Below are positions 34,000-42,149 of a DNA stretch of 64,000 nt, one piece after another (within the stretch, counting starts at the first letter, position 1; each line of letters opens with the position of its first letter). The notes under the pieces were generated by a model. It did no database searches and was not told the origin of the DNA. It saw only the letters and a list, made by a program, of their open reading frames with translations. The DNA comes from Pseudobdellovibrio sp. (GTDB lineage: Bacteria > Bdellovibrionota > Bdellovibrionia > Bdellovibrionales > Bdellovibrionaceae). The position numbers and the translations under genes were made by a program. The DNA lies in the NCBI GenBank assembly GCA_023701385.1, contig JAMPXC010000008.1, positions 19,455 through 83,454 on the forward strand. Reading direction: 5' to 3'.

Positions 34000-36126
34000 G
34001 TGGAAAAAGTATTGAAGAAGTTCGACAGAGATAATTTCAAAAATATCAATTTTAAAATTGGTGGAGCATTTTTTGCCGTTTTTGCTTTGTTGATCGGTAT
34101 TTTAATTTCGATTACTTCCTATCTTTTTCATAATGTTATTGAATCTTCTGAAAATAGACTTTCACAAAACATCACAAACGTCTTGTCTATTTCGATTTCA
34201 AGAATCAGTTTTTCCGGTAAATACCATGCTCAGATTTTTTCTGACCAGCTCATCGAAAAAGAAGATTCGCTTAAATATATCGTTATTCTAGATGATTCAG
34301 GAGACATCATCTCTAAGAGTTATAACCCTGACTATCAAGAGTTTATTGAAAGCAAACATCTGAATTCTCTTAAAAGTTACACGTCTCAAATTTCTGATTT
34401 AAACAAGGCTGGAAATAAAATAAGTTACGTCACCTGCTGCGAGAACCAAACGATCAAAGAAATTGCGATGCCTTATTACGGAAGTTTTGATCAGGGGCAA
34501 ATCGGCGTTATCGTTGCCGGGATTTCAAGTTTTACAACTCATAAAGACATTACACGAAGCCGGTTAATTCTCATGCTTCTGGGTCTATTCGTGACCATTA
34601 TCGGGGTAATTATTATTTATGTTGTTACTAATTATATTTCGTATCCGATTATTAGACTTGCGACAATGTTTCAGGGGATTCTTGAGTTTGCGCCAATATC
34701 GGTAATGGTGAATGATAAAGACGGGCGAACTATCGCCCTCAGCGATGAGTTTAAAAAGAAATTTCTCGATAAAGCCGATGAATTCGTTGATGTAAATCAA
34801 GCGACACAGTTATTTAAAGGCCCTGATTTAGAAAAAATGTTAACCGATGTGCCAACCCGCCATGAGGGGATTTTAACTTATTTAACACTTAAGTTTCCGC
34901 TTTTTGATTCGATGGGAAAATTTTATGGTGTATGCGGCATTGCCACTGATGTAACAGAGCGAGAAAGATTTCAAAAAGCTCTGTTAAAAAGTGAAGCTGA
35001 TTATCGTTCTATTTACGAAACTTCACCGGTAGGTATTTTAAATATTGGTCCTGATGGACACTTTCAGAGATGTAACCGGGCCTTTGAAGAGTTCGTAGGT
35101 TATTCAGAAGCTGAACTTATTGCTTTTAGTTTTAAACATACGACTCATCCGGATGACGTGGAAGTTTCGGCCCAGGAAATGAAGGCTCTACTAGCTGGAA
35201 GTAAATCTAATGTTAGTTTTGAAAAACGCTTTATTAGAAAAGATGGAAAAACTGTTTGGGGTCACGTTTCAGCCTCTGTTCTTCGAAATGAAAAGGGTGA
35301 GTTTGTTAAAACGATTTCTATCGTTGAAAATATAAATGAGCGCAAGATGGCTCAAGAAGCGCGGGATAAATTACTTGTGCAAGAACAGATTGCGCGCTTA
35401 GAGGCGCAAAAAGCCGTGAATGCCCGCGATGAATTTTTATCGATCGCTTCGCATGAATTAAAAACTCCACTGACAACGTTAGCGCTACAAACGCAGTTGT
35501 TAAATCGTCTGATCGAGCAGGGGCGTTTAAATACGTTAAGTAAAGAAAAGCAACAAGACATGCTCCGTATTTCAAGACAGCATCTTGAACGCCTATCATT
35601 ACTGATTGACAGTCTTTTAGATGTTTCACGTATTGGAGCGGGCAAGTTAGCTCTTCAAAAGGTCGATATTAACTTGTATGACCTGTTAAATGATATACTT
35701 CAACACTTTCAAATGGAGTTTAAAGAAAAGGGATGTGCGATTAGCTTAGCTGGAGACACCAAAATTATCGGGCACTGGGATAAACTTCGTCTTGAGCAGG
35801 TGATTGTAAACCTTATTTCAAACGCCATTAAATTCGGCGCGGGAAAACCTATTGCTGTTAAGGCTTTCGTAGAAAATGGCAAGGCTAAATTTACTGTGCG
35901 TGATATGGGAATTGGTATTTCAAAAGAAAATCAAACTAGAATATTCGAGCGTTTTGAAAGAGCTGTTTCGATCAATAGCTTTGGTGGTTTAGGTTTAGGT
36001 CTTTATATCGTTAAAGAATTAGTCGAAACTCATGGCGGACATATTTCAGTAGAAAGTGAACTCGGCGAAGGAGCTATGTTCATTGTTGAATTACCGTTAA
36101 ATCATGGTGCGCGAAGAGGGACTTGA
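34000..36126 (+). CDS. Transmembrane PAS sensor histidine kinase
   Basis: From GTG 34000 the protein is about 708 residues; TTG 33976 or earlier in-frame starts are possible. It has a first membrane segment (AVFALLIGILISITSYLF), a periplasmic sensor of ~115 residues, a second membrane segment (LILMLLGLFVTIIGVIIIYVV), a PAS-like region (LEFAPISVMVNDKDGR), a clear PAS-PAC (YRSIYETSPVGILNIGPDG ... ENINERK), a coiled linker, HisKA (SIASHELKTPLTTL) and HATPase (NLISNAIKFG, DMGIGIS, GGLGLGLYIVKEL). It follows a binding protein and a lone receiver, like LuxP-LuxQ systems. Its last 22 bases are shared with the antisense of tRNA-Leu. Confidence 0.88.
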   Translation: MEKVLKKFDRDNFKNINFKIGGAFFAVFALLIGILISITSYLFHNVIESSENRLSQNITNVLSISISRISFSGKYHAQIFSDQLIEKEDSLKYIVILDDSGDIISKSYNPDYQEFIESKHLNSLKSYTSQISDLNKAGNKISYVTCCENQTIKEIAMPYYGSFDQGQIGVIVAGISSFTTHKDITRSRLILMLLGLFVTIIGVIIIYVVTNYISYPIIRLATMFQGILEFAPISVMVNDKDGRTIALSDEFKKKFLDKADEFVDVNQATQLFKGPDLEKMLTDVPTRHEGILTYLTLKFPLFDSMGKFYGVCGIATDVTERERFQKALLKSEADYRSIYETSPVGILNIGPDGHFQRCNRAFEEFVGYSEAELIAFSFKHTTHPDDVEVSAQEMKALLAGSKSNVSFEKRFIRKDGKTVWGHVSASVLRNEKGEFVKTISIVENINERKMAQEARDKLLVQEQIARLEAQKAVNARDEFLSIASHELKTPLTTLALQTQLLNRLIEQGRLNTLSKEKQQDMLRISRQHLERLSLLIDSLLDVSRIGAGKLALQKVDINLYDLLNDILQHFQMEFKEKGCAISLAGDTKIIGHWDKLRLEQVIVNLISNAIKFGAGKPIAVKAFVENGKAKFTVRDMGIGISKENQTRIFERFERAVSINSFGGLGLGLYIVKELVETHGGHISVESELGEGAMFIVELPLNHGARRGT

Positions 36127-36189
36127 ACCCTCACGCTTGCGCATACGCCCCTCAAACGTACGTGTCTACCAATTCCACCATTCGCGCGC
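36105..36189 (-). tRNA. tRNA-Leu (anticodon GAG), CCA encoded
   Basis: Read on the minus strand: acceptor GCGCGCG (36183-36189 side) pairs with the CGCGC before CCA, D arm TGGTGGAATTGGTAGACAC, anticodon stem TACGT/GCGTA around TTGAGGG with anticodon GAG, a long variable arm (TGCGCAAGCGTG, class II as expected for Leu), T arm AGGGTTCAAGTCCCT, and an encoded 3' CCA at 36105-36107. The 3' end overlaps the kinase gene by 22 bp in antisense. Confidence 0.93.
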
Positions 36190-36202
36190 ACTCATTAATT
36201 AA

Positions 36203-36231
36203 ATTAAAGCAAAAGCTGATAGGGTGGTCAA
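36203..36231 (-). promoter_or_regulatory. tRNA-Leu promoter
   Basis: On the minus strand TTGACC (36231-36226), a 17-nt spacer and TTTAAT (36208-36203) lie just upstream of the tRNA 5' end at 36189. An imperfect copy of the TCTCA-N3-TGAGA dyad (36243-36255) is nearby. Confidence 0.65.
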
Positions 36232-36323
36232 TGTGATCACTGTCTCATTTTGCGAATCGCTAAAATTCTTTATTAAAAGTGATAATTTCCATGGCAGACT
36301 AATTGATTCTAAGGGGTATAGGG

Positions 36324-36749
36324 ATGTCTAAGTTTTTAGTTTTACTTTTATCAGTAAGTTTAATGGCTACAACAGTAAGCTTTGCTGAAGAAGACATCGA
36401 CCCAGCCTTAAAAGATGTGCAAGACTTACTGCGCACAGAATCTAAACGCAATGAAGCTATTAAAGCTGATCCTAAAGCGCAGCAGGCTGATAGCTTTGCG
36501 TTACAAGCCGTGGGTGGCAATCAACAGTTAAAGAACGAAGTTTATGATGTGTCGGCTGATATTATGGCCACAGTTCAAAAACTAAGTGGTGGCGACACGG
36601 CAAAGATGCAACAGCTACTGCAAAAAGCTTTGCAAAATCCCGGTGAATTTTTAAAGTCATTACCCGCTGATCAGCAGGCAAAAATTCGTGGTATTGCGAA
36701 TCAAGTGCAAAAGAACAAATCTTCGGCGCAAGCCGCTCCTAAGCCATAA
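36324..36749 (+). CDS. Small exported protein of unknown function
   Basis: The 141-residue protein starts at ATG 36324 after an AAGGGG site, with signal peptide MSKFLVLLLSVSLMATTVSFA. The mature part is helical and Gln/Lys/Ala-rich (LLRTESKRNEAIKADPKAQQAD, KLSGGDTAKMQQLLQKALQNPGEFLKSLPADQQAKIRGIANQVQ) and ends in a basic, Ala/Pro tail. It has no Cys. The family is unknown. A hairpin with a T-rich tail lies about 60 nt downstream. Confidence 0.75.
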   Translation: MSKFLVLLLSVSLMATTVSFAEEDIDPALKDVQDLLRTESKRNEAIKADPKAQQADSFALQAVGGNQQLKNEVYDVSADIMATVQKLSGGDTAKMQQLLQKALQNPGEFLKSLPADQQAKIRGIANQVQKNKSSAQAAPKP

Positions 36750-36805
36750 GGCGTTTACTAAAAGCCTTAAAAACTCCTTAATGTTTATAGATAGTTACTA
36801 GAGTC

Positions 36806-36834
36806 CCATAACCCTAGCTTATGGTCTGGATTTT
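36806..36834 (+). terminator. Probable terminator
   Basis: CCATAA (36806-36811) and TTATGG (36819-36824) flank CCCTAGC, followed within 6 nt by a T-rich run. Confidence 0.55.
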
Positions 36835-36910
36835 TATTTCTTTTGCTCTTTTTTTAACCCCAAAGTGGAACCGAATCATCTAACCATTAAGAGCAAGGAC
36901 GCTCCCCCAA

Positions 36911-37044
36911 GACGACTAAGGGGTGCATACAGCTAGGATGGCTGTTTCCGAAGTCGTCGATAGAGTTGCCAAGGAAGGCGACGAGCAAACAAGTCGGGTC
37001 GCAGACGCGCGAGACTTAAGAGACGAACGAAGAAGGAGTTTCCA
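36911..37044 (+). ncRNA. Structured GC-rich leader or small RNA of unknown class
   Basis: This stretch is clearly richer in G and C than its surroundings. It can form GACGACT (36911-36917) / AGTCGTC (36952-36958) enclosing ACAGC-TAGGATG-GCTGT; then GTTGCC-AAGGAA-GGCGAC (36965-36982); then AAGTC-GGG-TCGC-AGACGC-GCGA-GACTT (36991-37017). An alternative pairing CGTCG (36955-36959) / CGACG (36979-36983) competes with the first stem, as in a switch. A ribosome site and a small ORF follow directly. It does not match any riboswitch, 6S, tmRNA, SRP or RNase P pattern I know. A 36-codon frame (36938-37048) overlaps it but uses atypical codons. Confidence 0.5.
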
Positions 37045-37170
37045 GTGAGTTTCGAATTAAATGAAGTTTTAATTTTTTGCGGGTTTTACTCAAGCCTAGT
37101 GATCTATTCCCTCTGGATCACGGTGGCAGATAGAAGAGTAAAGGTGCCAGCAAAAAGATTTTATAAGTAA
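37045..37170 (+). CDS. 41-residue membrane protein
   Basis: GTG 37045 is preceded at 6 nt by AAGGAG. The product, VSFELNEVLIFCGFYSSLVIYSLW..., has one hydrophobic helix (about residues 8-25) and then a basic tail (DRRVKVPAKRFYK), so it should sit in the inner membrane with its C-terminus inside. I recognise no family. It lies between a structured leader and a perfect terminator, which makes a compact transcript of its own, about 330-350 nt long. Confidence 0.6.
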   Translation: MSFELNEVLIFCGFYSSLVIYSLWITVADRRVKVPAKRFYK

Positions 37171-37209
37171 GAATAAGTTGGGTTTTGGTGGTTCCCTAAC
37201 TTAATCTTC

Positions 37210-37243
37210 AGCGGAAAGCCTAAAAAGCTTTCCGCTTTTTTTT
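37210..37243 (+). terminator. Strong intrinsic terminator
   Basis: AGCGGAAAGC (37210-37219) and GCTTTCCGCT (37227-37236) form a perfect 10-bp stem with loop CTAAAAA and then eight T. It ends the small-protein transcript before queA. Confidence 0.93.
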
Positions 37244-37263
37244 ATTTGTGTTAACAACAAACC

Positions 37264-38271
37264 ATGAAACTTTCTGATCTGACTTATGATTTTCCTGAAG
37301 AGCTTATTGCCACGTCACCATCGCGTCCAACGCGTGTGATGTTTGTTAATGAAAAGGGAAATCCTTCGGAGTTAACCGTTTCTGATTTAATTAACAAAAT
37401 TCCAGCGGGTGATGTTTTAGTTTTAAATGACACTAAAGTTTTAAAACGCCGTGTGTTTGTGAAAACATCTGATACAGCCGAGTTAGAAATTCTTTTTTTA
37501 GAAGAATTACCAAACAGTACACAAAAAGTTTTATTTCCTTCAAAAAAATATAAAGTCGGTGACGAGATCACATTACCTAACGGCGCAAAAATGAAGCTGT
37601 TAGAAAAAGGTCTACCGCAATTAGTTGAAGTAACTCCAAGATTAACTGAAAGTGATTTTGAAAAGTTCGGTGAACTTCCGCTTCCACCGTATATTCAAAA
37701 AGCGCGTGAAGAGCGTCATAACGTGCAAGCCGATGAGTCTTGGTACCAAACAGCCTGGGCGAAAAAGCCAGGAAGCTTTGCGGCTCCTACGGCAAGTCTT
37801 CATTTTTCAGATGCTGATTTAGCCAAGCTTCAAGCTAAAGGCGTAAAAGTAGAAAAGATCACGCTGCATGTGGGTCTTGGTACATTCTTGCCAGTTAAAG
37901 TTGAAAACTTAGACGATCATAAAATGCACGCCGAAGTTTACGATATTCCTGAAACTGTATGGGCGGATATTCAAAAAGCTAAAGCTTCTGGTCATAAAGT
38001 ATGGGCTTTAGGTACAACAGTAACCCGTACTTTAGAAACAGCTGCGCGCACACAAAAGCTATCAGGCGCATCAGAATTATTACTGCAAGAGGGTAGTGAA
38101 TTTTTAGTTGTCGATCGTTTAATGACCAATTTCCATCAACCAGAATCAACATTACTTGCCTTGGTTTCGGGTTTTTCATCATTAGCCAATGTTAAAAAGA
38201 ATTACGCTTGGGCGATCGAGCGAAAATTTAAACTTTTCAGCTACGGTGATCTTTCAGTGTGGATGAAGTAA
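37264..38271 (+). CDS. queA: S-adenosylmethionine:tRNA ribosyltransferase-isomerase
   Basis: QueA transfers and rearranges ribose from SAM to preQ1-tRNA to give epoxyqueuosine. The 335-residue protein is of standard length. Marks include LSDLTYDFPEELIA, LPLPPYIQKA, KPGSFAAPTASLHFS, THVGLGTF-like LHVGLGTFLPV and NFHQPESTLLALVS. The queuosine genes tgt (44165) and queC (50181) are on the same strand further on. No ribosome site is obvious before the ATG; the T-run of a terminator ends 20 nt upstream, so its own promoter must be very close. Confidence 0.95.
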   Translation: MKLSDLTYDFPEELIATSPSRPTRVMFVNEKGNPSELTVSDLINKIPAGDVLVLNDTKVLKRRVFVKTSDTAELEILFLEELPNSTQKVLFPSKKYKVGDEITLPNGAKMKLLEKGLPQLVEVTPRLTESDFEKFGELPLPPYIQKAREERHNVQADESWYQTAWAKKPGSFAAPTASLHFSDADLAKLQAKGVKVEKITLHVGLGTFLPVKVENLDDHKMHAEVYDIPETVWADIQKAKASGHKVWALGTTVTRTLETAARTQKLSGASELLLQEGSEFLVVDRLMTNFHQPESTLLALVSGFSSLANVKKNYAWAIERKFKLFSYGDLSVWMK

Positions 38272-38282
38272 CACGCTGTTGC

Positions 38283-38309
38283 GTAAAAAGGTACGGCCTA
38301 CCTTTTTAC
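38283..38309. repeat. Palindromic repeat (11-bp arms)
   Basis: GTAAAAAGGTA (38283-38293) and TACCTTTTTAC (38299-38309) flank CGGCC. The centre is the exact reverse complement of the element at 6818-6844. It lies at the convergent end of queA and the hybrid kinase gene and includes the latter's stop codon. Confidence 0.88.
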
Positions 38310-40852
38310 CTATAATTCATCGACACATTGTGAATCGTATCAAACAACAATTTTTTCTTAATCGGCTTAGCTAACAAGGTGACTTCATCAAACGTCTTAG
38401 CCGTTCGAGCGGTGAAATCCAGTAAATCCGCAGTCACTAAAATCACCGGAATCGGTTTGATGTTTCGGCCTTTTTCGTACTGTCTGATTTTTTGTAAGAG
38501 TTCAAAACCATCCATATTCGGCATGCGCACATCTAAGATTAATAAATCGGGCAGTTTCTTTTCAAAACACTGCCATGCACTTTCGCCGTCATAATTGTAA
38601 TGAATCTGCCACGAAGATTTTGCGAAATAAGCTTTATAAAGCTCGATATTACCATGATCATCATCAGCTACGATGATTGATAGATCATCTTTCGGAAATA
38701 CAATAGGTGGCTGCGCAGCGCTTTGGGCTGCGGCCTGGTTGGCGGCGGCAAGGCTACTTGATAAATGTTTTCTTTGGCGGCTACGGCTAGAAAAACCATT
38801 CACCGTTAATAGTTCATACGGTAAGAACGGCACGTTGTTTAGATAATTAACTGTCGTGTTTACACCATTGTTAGATTTATTATGGTGGCCTAAAACAAAT
38901 ACATGACGACCAAATGTTTTAGCTAAGATATCTAAATCCATTGAAGCGGTATCTGGATCATACACAATCCAGTAGCGTCTGTTCGGGTCAGATAAAAGTA
39001 AAACTTTAGCAAAGTCTTCGGTAATAAAAATAATCTCTTCGATATTTTGGTGAAATGCTAAAGCCGCAAAAGATTTTTGCAATAACGGATCTCTCGACAT
39101 TAATACAGCCGTGTATTTTGTTGGATCTGGTGTTTTGTAGATTTCATACCAGTTTGTGTGCTCTGGACGGTTAAATTCTAAATCAACGGTAAATATAGAG
39201 CCATGTCTAGGGGTCGAATTTACTGAAATTTTACCATGCATTTTTTTAACGATATCTTTAACAATCGATAAACCAAGACCCACGCCACCTTCGGCATAAG
39301 TTTTAGAATTTTCAACCTGAAAGAACGCATCAAAAACTTTATTGATTTTATCTGACGGTATACCAATACCACTGTCTTTAATTTCAAATTTAAGTTTTAC
39401 GCGGTTAGCCCCTAAAGTATCGGCGGCTTGCACGGCTAAGATCACATGGCCTTGTTGTGTGTACTTAGTGGCATTACGTAATAGATTTAATAAGACCTGA
39501 CGTAAACGGTTAGGGTCAGTCACAATACAAGCTGGCATTGATTTATCTAAATGCAGATAGATGTTTAAACCTTTATGTTTACAGTCTTGGCCAGCAAGTT
39601 TAACCACATCACCTAAGAACTGAGCCAGGTAAATAGTGCGTTCTTGAAATGTCATTTCATTTTTTTCGGCCTGAGCAAGTTCAATTAAGTCATCTAGCAT
39701 TGAAAGTAAATGTTCGCCTGATGTGTGCATGGTTTTTAAATAGTTTTGCACAATATTATCAGTGTTAGCTTCATTACATAAATCAATCATCCCTAAAATT
39801 AAATTTAACGGGGTTCTGATTTCATGTGAAATTTTACCAAAGAAATGGGCTTTCGAATTTAAGGCTTGCTGTAGGTCGTGCGCGGTTTTTTCTAAATCTA
39901 AAGTTTTGCTGATAATCAAACGATTCGCCATACGATTTTGGTGAATCAAGTGATACATTAAATACGAAATCGCAAAAGTTAATAAAATACCTAATAATGC
40001 CGCCGTATTTTCAGGTGATAAGTAATTTGTTTTAATCGGCGAATACCTGAAATCAATTGATAAATTCACATTCGATTGTGGCAGTGAATTTAAAAAGTGC
40101 ACATTCACCATATCTTTATTCGATTTAGGTATATATCGAGCAATTTTTTTACTACCATCGCCGGCATTCGTGATCATCCACGAATTTGGATTGGTATCGG
40201 TTTTAACAACGATATTGCTCGAATCAGAAATAATCGTCTGATTAAATAAATTACTTAAAGGTGTAGTGAATAAAAAATAAATTTTTCGGTGAAACCTAGA
40301 GCGTAAAATCACCGAAAGGTAAGGTCGGTTGTTGCTTTCAAAAACTAAGGTCGTAAGTAATCCAGAAGTCTTTTTTAAGTCTTGAATAATATGTTTAACT
40401 TCTGGCGCTTTCAGGTAATTCGATGTGGGTTCTGGTATCGTTGAATCTGGTGTATTTACACGTAATAGGGCTTTATATTGTTGATTATTCTGTTCTTGAA
40501 TAATCGTCATACGCTGAAAAAGCGTATGGCGAAGCACTAGGTCTAAATAGGGTTCATCTTTGGTGTAATTCGCCGGCCTATCTTCAAGATTGTTTTCATA
40601 ACTTTGAATTTTAAGTATACTGTTTGTAAGTAACAGATCAATCTTAGTCAGCTCTTCGCGGGCTGTTTGGGTAAAGATGGTTTTTTGGATAAAATCATCA
40701 CGTTGTTTTAAGTGCGTGTAGATATAATAACAAAAACCCAAGCCAGAAATTAAAGTCAAGACAGGAGCCCAGAGAATAAATCTCTGCAACTGGTTGACAT
40801 GATGGCTTAGACTTAGGATGACACGGTTGTAAATTCGTTTTGAAGCTTTCAT
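38306..40852 (-). CDS. Hybrid histidine kinase with C-terminal receiver
   Basis: The 848-residue inner-membrane protein has two membrane segments (about 25-45 and 275-300) around a periplasmic sensor domain, then HisKA (KISHEIRTPLNLIL), HATPase (NLLRNATKYT, DSGIGIPSD, GGVGLGLSIVKDIV), a degenerate receiver-like region, and a true receiver (VADDDHG, LLILDVRMPNMDG, AKPIKKK). A poly-Gln/Ala linker precedes the receiver. A hybrid kinase needs an Hpt partner, and one is encoded divergently at 40992, with an OmpR-type regulator beyond it. Together they make a full phosphorelay. The signal sensed is unknown. Confidence 0.92.
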   Translation of the reverse strand: MKASKRIYNRVILSLSHHVNQLQRFILWAPVLTLISGLGFCYYIYTHLKQRDDFIQKTIFTQTAREELTKIDLLLTNSILKIQSYENNLEDRPANYTKDEPYLDLVLRHTLFQRMTIIQEQNNQQYKALLRVNTPDSTIPEPTSNYLKAPEVKHIIQDLKKTSGLLTTLVFESNNRPYLSVILRSRFHRKIYFLFTTPLSNLFNQTIISDSSNIVVKTDTNPNSWMITNAGDGSKKIARYIPKSNKDMVNVHFLNSLPQSNVNLSIDFRYSPIKTNYLSPENTAALLGILLTFAISYLMYHLIHQNRMANRLIISKTLDLEKTAHDLQQALNSKAHFFGKISHEIRTPLNLILGMIDLCNEANTDNIVQNYLKTMHTSGEHLLSMLDDLIELAQAEKNEMTFQERTIYLAQFLGDVVKLAGQDCKHKGLNIYLHLDKSMPACIVTDPNRLRQVLLNLLRNATKYTQQGHVILAVQAADTLGANRVKLKFEIKDSGIGIPSDKINKVFDAFFQVENSKTYAEGGVGLGLSIVKDIVKKMHGKISVNSTPRHGSIFTVDLEFNRPEHTNWYEIYKTPDPTKYTAVLMSRDPLLQKSFAALAFHQNIEEIIFITEDFAKVLLLSDPNRRYWIVYDPDTASMDLDILAKTFGRHVFVLGHHNKSNNGVNTTVNYLNNVPFLPYELLTVNGFSSRSRQRKHLSSSLAAANQAAAQSAAQPPIVFPKDDLSIIVADDDHGNIELYKAYFAKSSWQIHYNYDGESAWQCFEKKLPDLLILDVRMPNMDGFELLQKIRQYEKGRNIKPIPVILVTADLLDFTARTAKTFDEVTLLAKPIKKKLLFDTIHNVSMNYR

Positions 40853-40896
40853 CTTCTTCTATAGTAGTTGAAACAATTTGATATTAATAATAATTT

Positions 40897-40929
40897 CGTT
40901 TGAAGAAATCTTCAAATGACCTTCAAACG
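40897..40929. promoter_or_regulatory. PhoB/OmpR-like tandem box
   Basis: CTTCAAATGACCTTCAAACG (40910-40929) contains CTTCAAA twice at an 11-bp period (7 + 4), the spacing used by OmpR/PhoB regulators. An inverted CGTTTGAAG lies at 40897-40905. It sits between the divergent hybrid kinase and Hpt genes. The string AATCTTCAAATGA recurs upstream of the regulator gene at 42239-42250. Confidence 0.6.
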
Positions 40930-40991
40930 TCCTTTATTTGGACATGATTTAGTCAAAATTAAGGAAGATTGTGGCATATGCGAGGGGTATT

Positions 40992-41393
40992 ATGCAATTT
41001 CAAGAGATATTGACAAAATTCAAAGCGGTAAAGGATTTTAACCCACAAGGTTTAGAGCAACTTAAAGAAGATACCGATGAAAAAGTGGCTTTAAAAATTT
41101 TGGCGCGCTTTTTTATTACCCTTGAAGAATCTTTGGCTCATGTGGCCACAAGTTTAAATTCAGGAGAACTTGTCGAAGTGTCTAAAGGTTCACACAAAAT
41201 CGCAGGATCGGCAGATCTTGTAGGTTTTAGCACTTTTGCGCAACGCTCACGTAAGATTTCACGCGATGTTAAAGGAACTCCTGAAATGTCGTCAGCAGAT
41301 CTTCATCATGAAGTCGTTGATTATTTGAATGACGGAAAAACCATGTTGGGCCAAATGAAACAGGCCTTTTCAGATTACCAAAATTACATTTAG
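40992..41393 (+). CDS. Histidine phosphotransfer (Hpt) protein
   Basis: ATG 40992 follows a GAGGGG site, giving 133 residues. The motif GSHKIAGSADLVGFSTFAQ is the Hpt phospho-His signature (H-K-x-x-G-S). The helices around it fit a four-helix bundle. It is encoded between the hybrid kinase (divergent) and the OmpR-type regulator (convergent), so it most likely shuttles phosphate from the kinase receiver to that regulator. A long palindromic repeat begins at its stop. Confidence 0.88.
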   Translation: MQFQEILTKFKAVKDFNPQGLEQLKEDTDEKVALKILARFFITLEESLAHVATSLNSGELVEVSKGSHKIAGSADLVGFSTFAQRSRKISRDVKGTPEMSSADLHHEVVDYLNDGKTMLGQMKQAFSDYQNYI

Positions 41394-41444
41394 GTATTCG
41401 TTTACTTTCTGAAACGCTCTGCGTTTCGAAAAGTAAACGAATAC
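41394..41444. repeat. Long palindromic repeat (24-nt arms, 2 mismatches)
   Basis: GTATTCGTTTACTTTCTGAAACGC (first 20: GTATTCGTTTACTTTCTGAA) at 41394-41417 and its near-complement at 41421-41444 flank TCT. It shares the GTTTACTTTnTGAAACGC arm with the element at 6140-6184 and lies between convergent genes. Confidence 0.9.
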
Positions 41445-41450
41445 TCTTAT

Positions 41451-42149
41451 TTACGCAGGTTTTACTTCGATTTTATAACCGGCGCCAAGCACAGTTTCTA
41501 CTTTAGCTGTGCTTGAAGAAATCTTTTTACGAAGATGCGAAATATGCGCATCCACCGTACGCTCGGTAATATGTTTTGAAATTCCCCAGACGTGGTCGAT
41601 CAAATAATCACGTGAATAAACTTGGCCTGGGCGGGTAGAAAGAATTTTTAAAAGTTTAAATTCAGACGGCGTTAAATCGACATTTTCTGATTTGTCAGCG
41701 AGCTGAATTTGCACACTCATTTTATCAGAGTCGATAATGAGATTTCCTAATTTAATAAATTGTGTGTCTTTGGCTTGCGCTTGCGCCGTACGCAGGCGAG
41801 CCTCAATGCGTGCTTTAAGTTCCGCTGAGTGAGGTGGTTTTACGATGTAATCATCAGCACCAACACCGAAAGCGGCCACTTTGCTTAGAATATCGTTATC
41901 AGCACTTAAAATAATAATGGGAATATCTTTAGCACTAAACGCATCTTTGAATTGTGATAACGCTTTAATGCCGTTTCCATCAGGAAGTGACACATCAAGT
42001 AATATTAAATCAAAACTTTCGCGTCCGTTTTGCACGTATTTAAAAGCGTCATTTAAAGTGGGGGCAAAAGACAACGTGTGGTCTTTTAAAACAGAAGTAA
42101 GATAGATTACAAAATCTTGGTTATCTTCGATGCACAGTATTTTCGCCAT
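41451..42149 (-). CDS. OmpR-family response regulator
   Basis: The 232-residue protein has a receiver (CIEDNQDF, LILLDVSLPDGNG, VKPPHSAE) and a winged-helix Trans_reg_C domain (LTPSEFKLLKILSTRPGQVYSRDYLIDHVWG, RTVDAHISHLRKKI, GAGYKIE). It is the likely final acceptor of the kinase-Hpt relay encoded next to it. A copy of the CTTCAAATGA half-box lies ~90 bp upstream of its start, suggesting autoregulation. Confidence 0.93.
   Translation of the reverse strand: MAKILCIEDNQDFVIYLTSVLKDHTLSFAPTLNDAFKYVQNGRESFDLILLDVSLPDGNGIKALSQFKDAFSAKDIPIIILSADNDILSKVAAFGVGADDYIVKPPHSAELKARIEARLRTAQAQAKDTQFIKLGNLIIDSDKMSVQIQLADKSENVDLTPSEFKLLKILSTRPGQVYSRDYLIDHVWGISKHITERTVDAHISHLRKKISSSTAKVETVLGAGYKIEVKPA

Noticed and set aside
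36292..36306. TGGCAGACTAATTGA as a sigma-54 promoter for the gene at 36324
   Set aside because: The -12 GC is GA, and the start of transcription would fall after the visible AAGGGG ribosome site.
36860..37044. tmRNA, c-di-GMP or preQ1 riboswitch before queA
   Set aside because: No tRNA-like ends, no GEMM core and no preQ1 core are present, and a strong terminator separates this RNA from queA.
36938..37048. A 36-codon frame overlapping the structured RNA and ending in TGA over the next GTG
   Set aside because: Its codons (AGG, CGG, GTC, CAG) are unlike the neighbours, the ribosome site is 14 nt away, and RNA stems explain the composition better. Kept only as an alternative.
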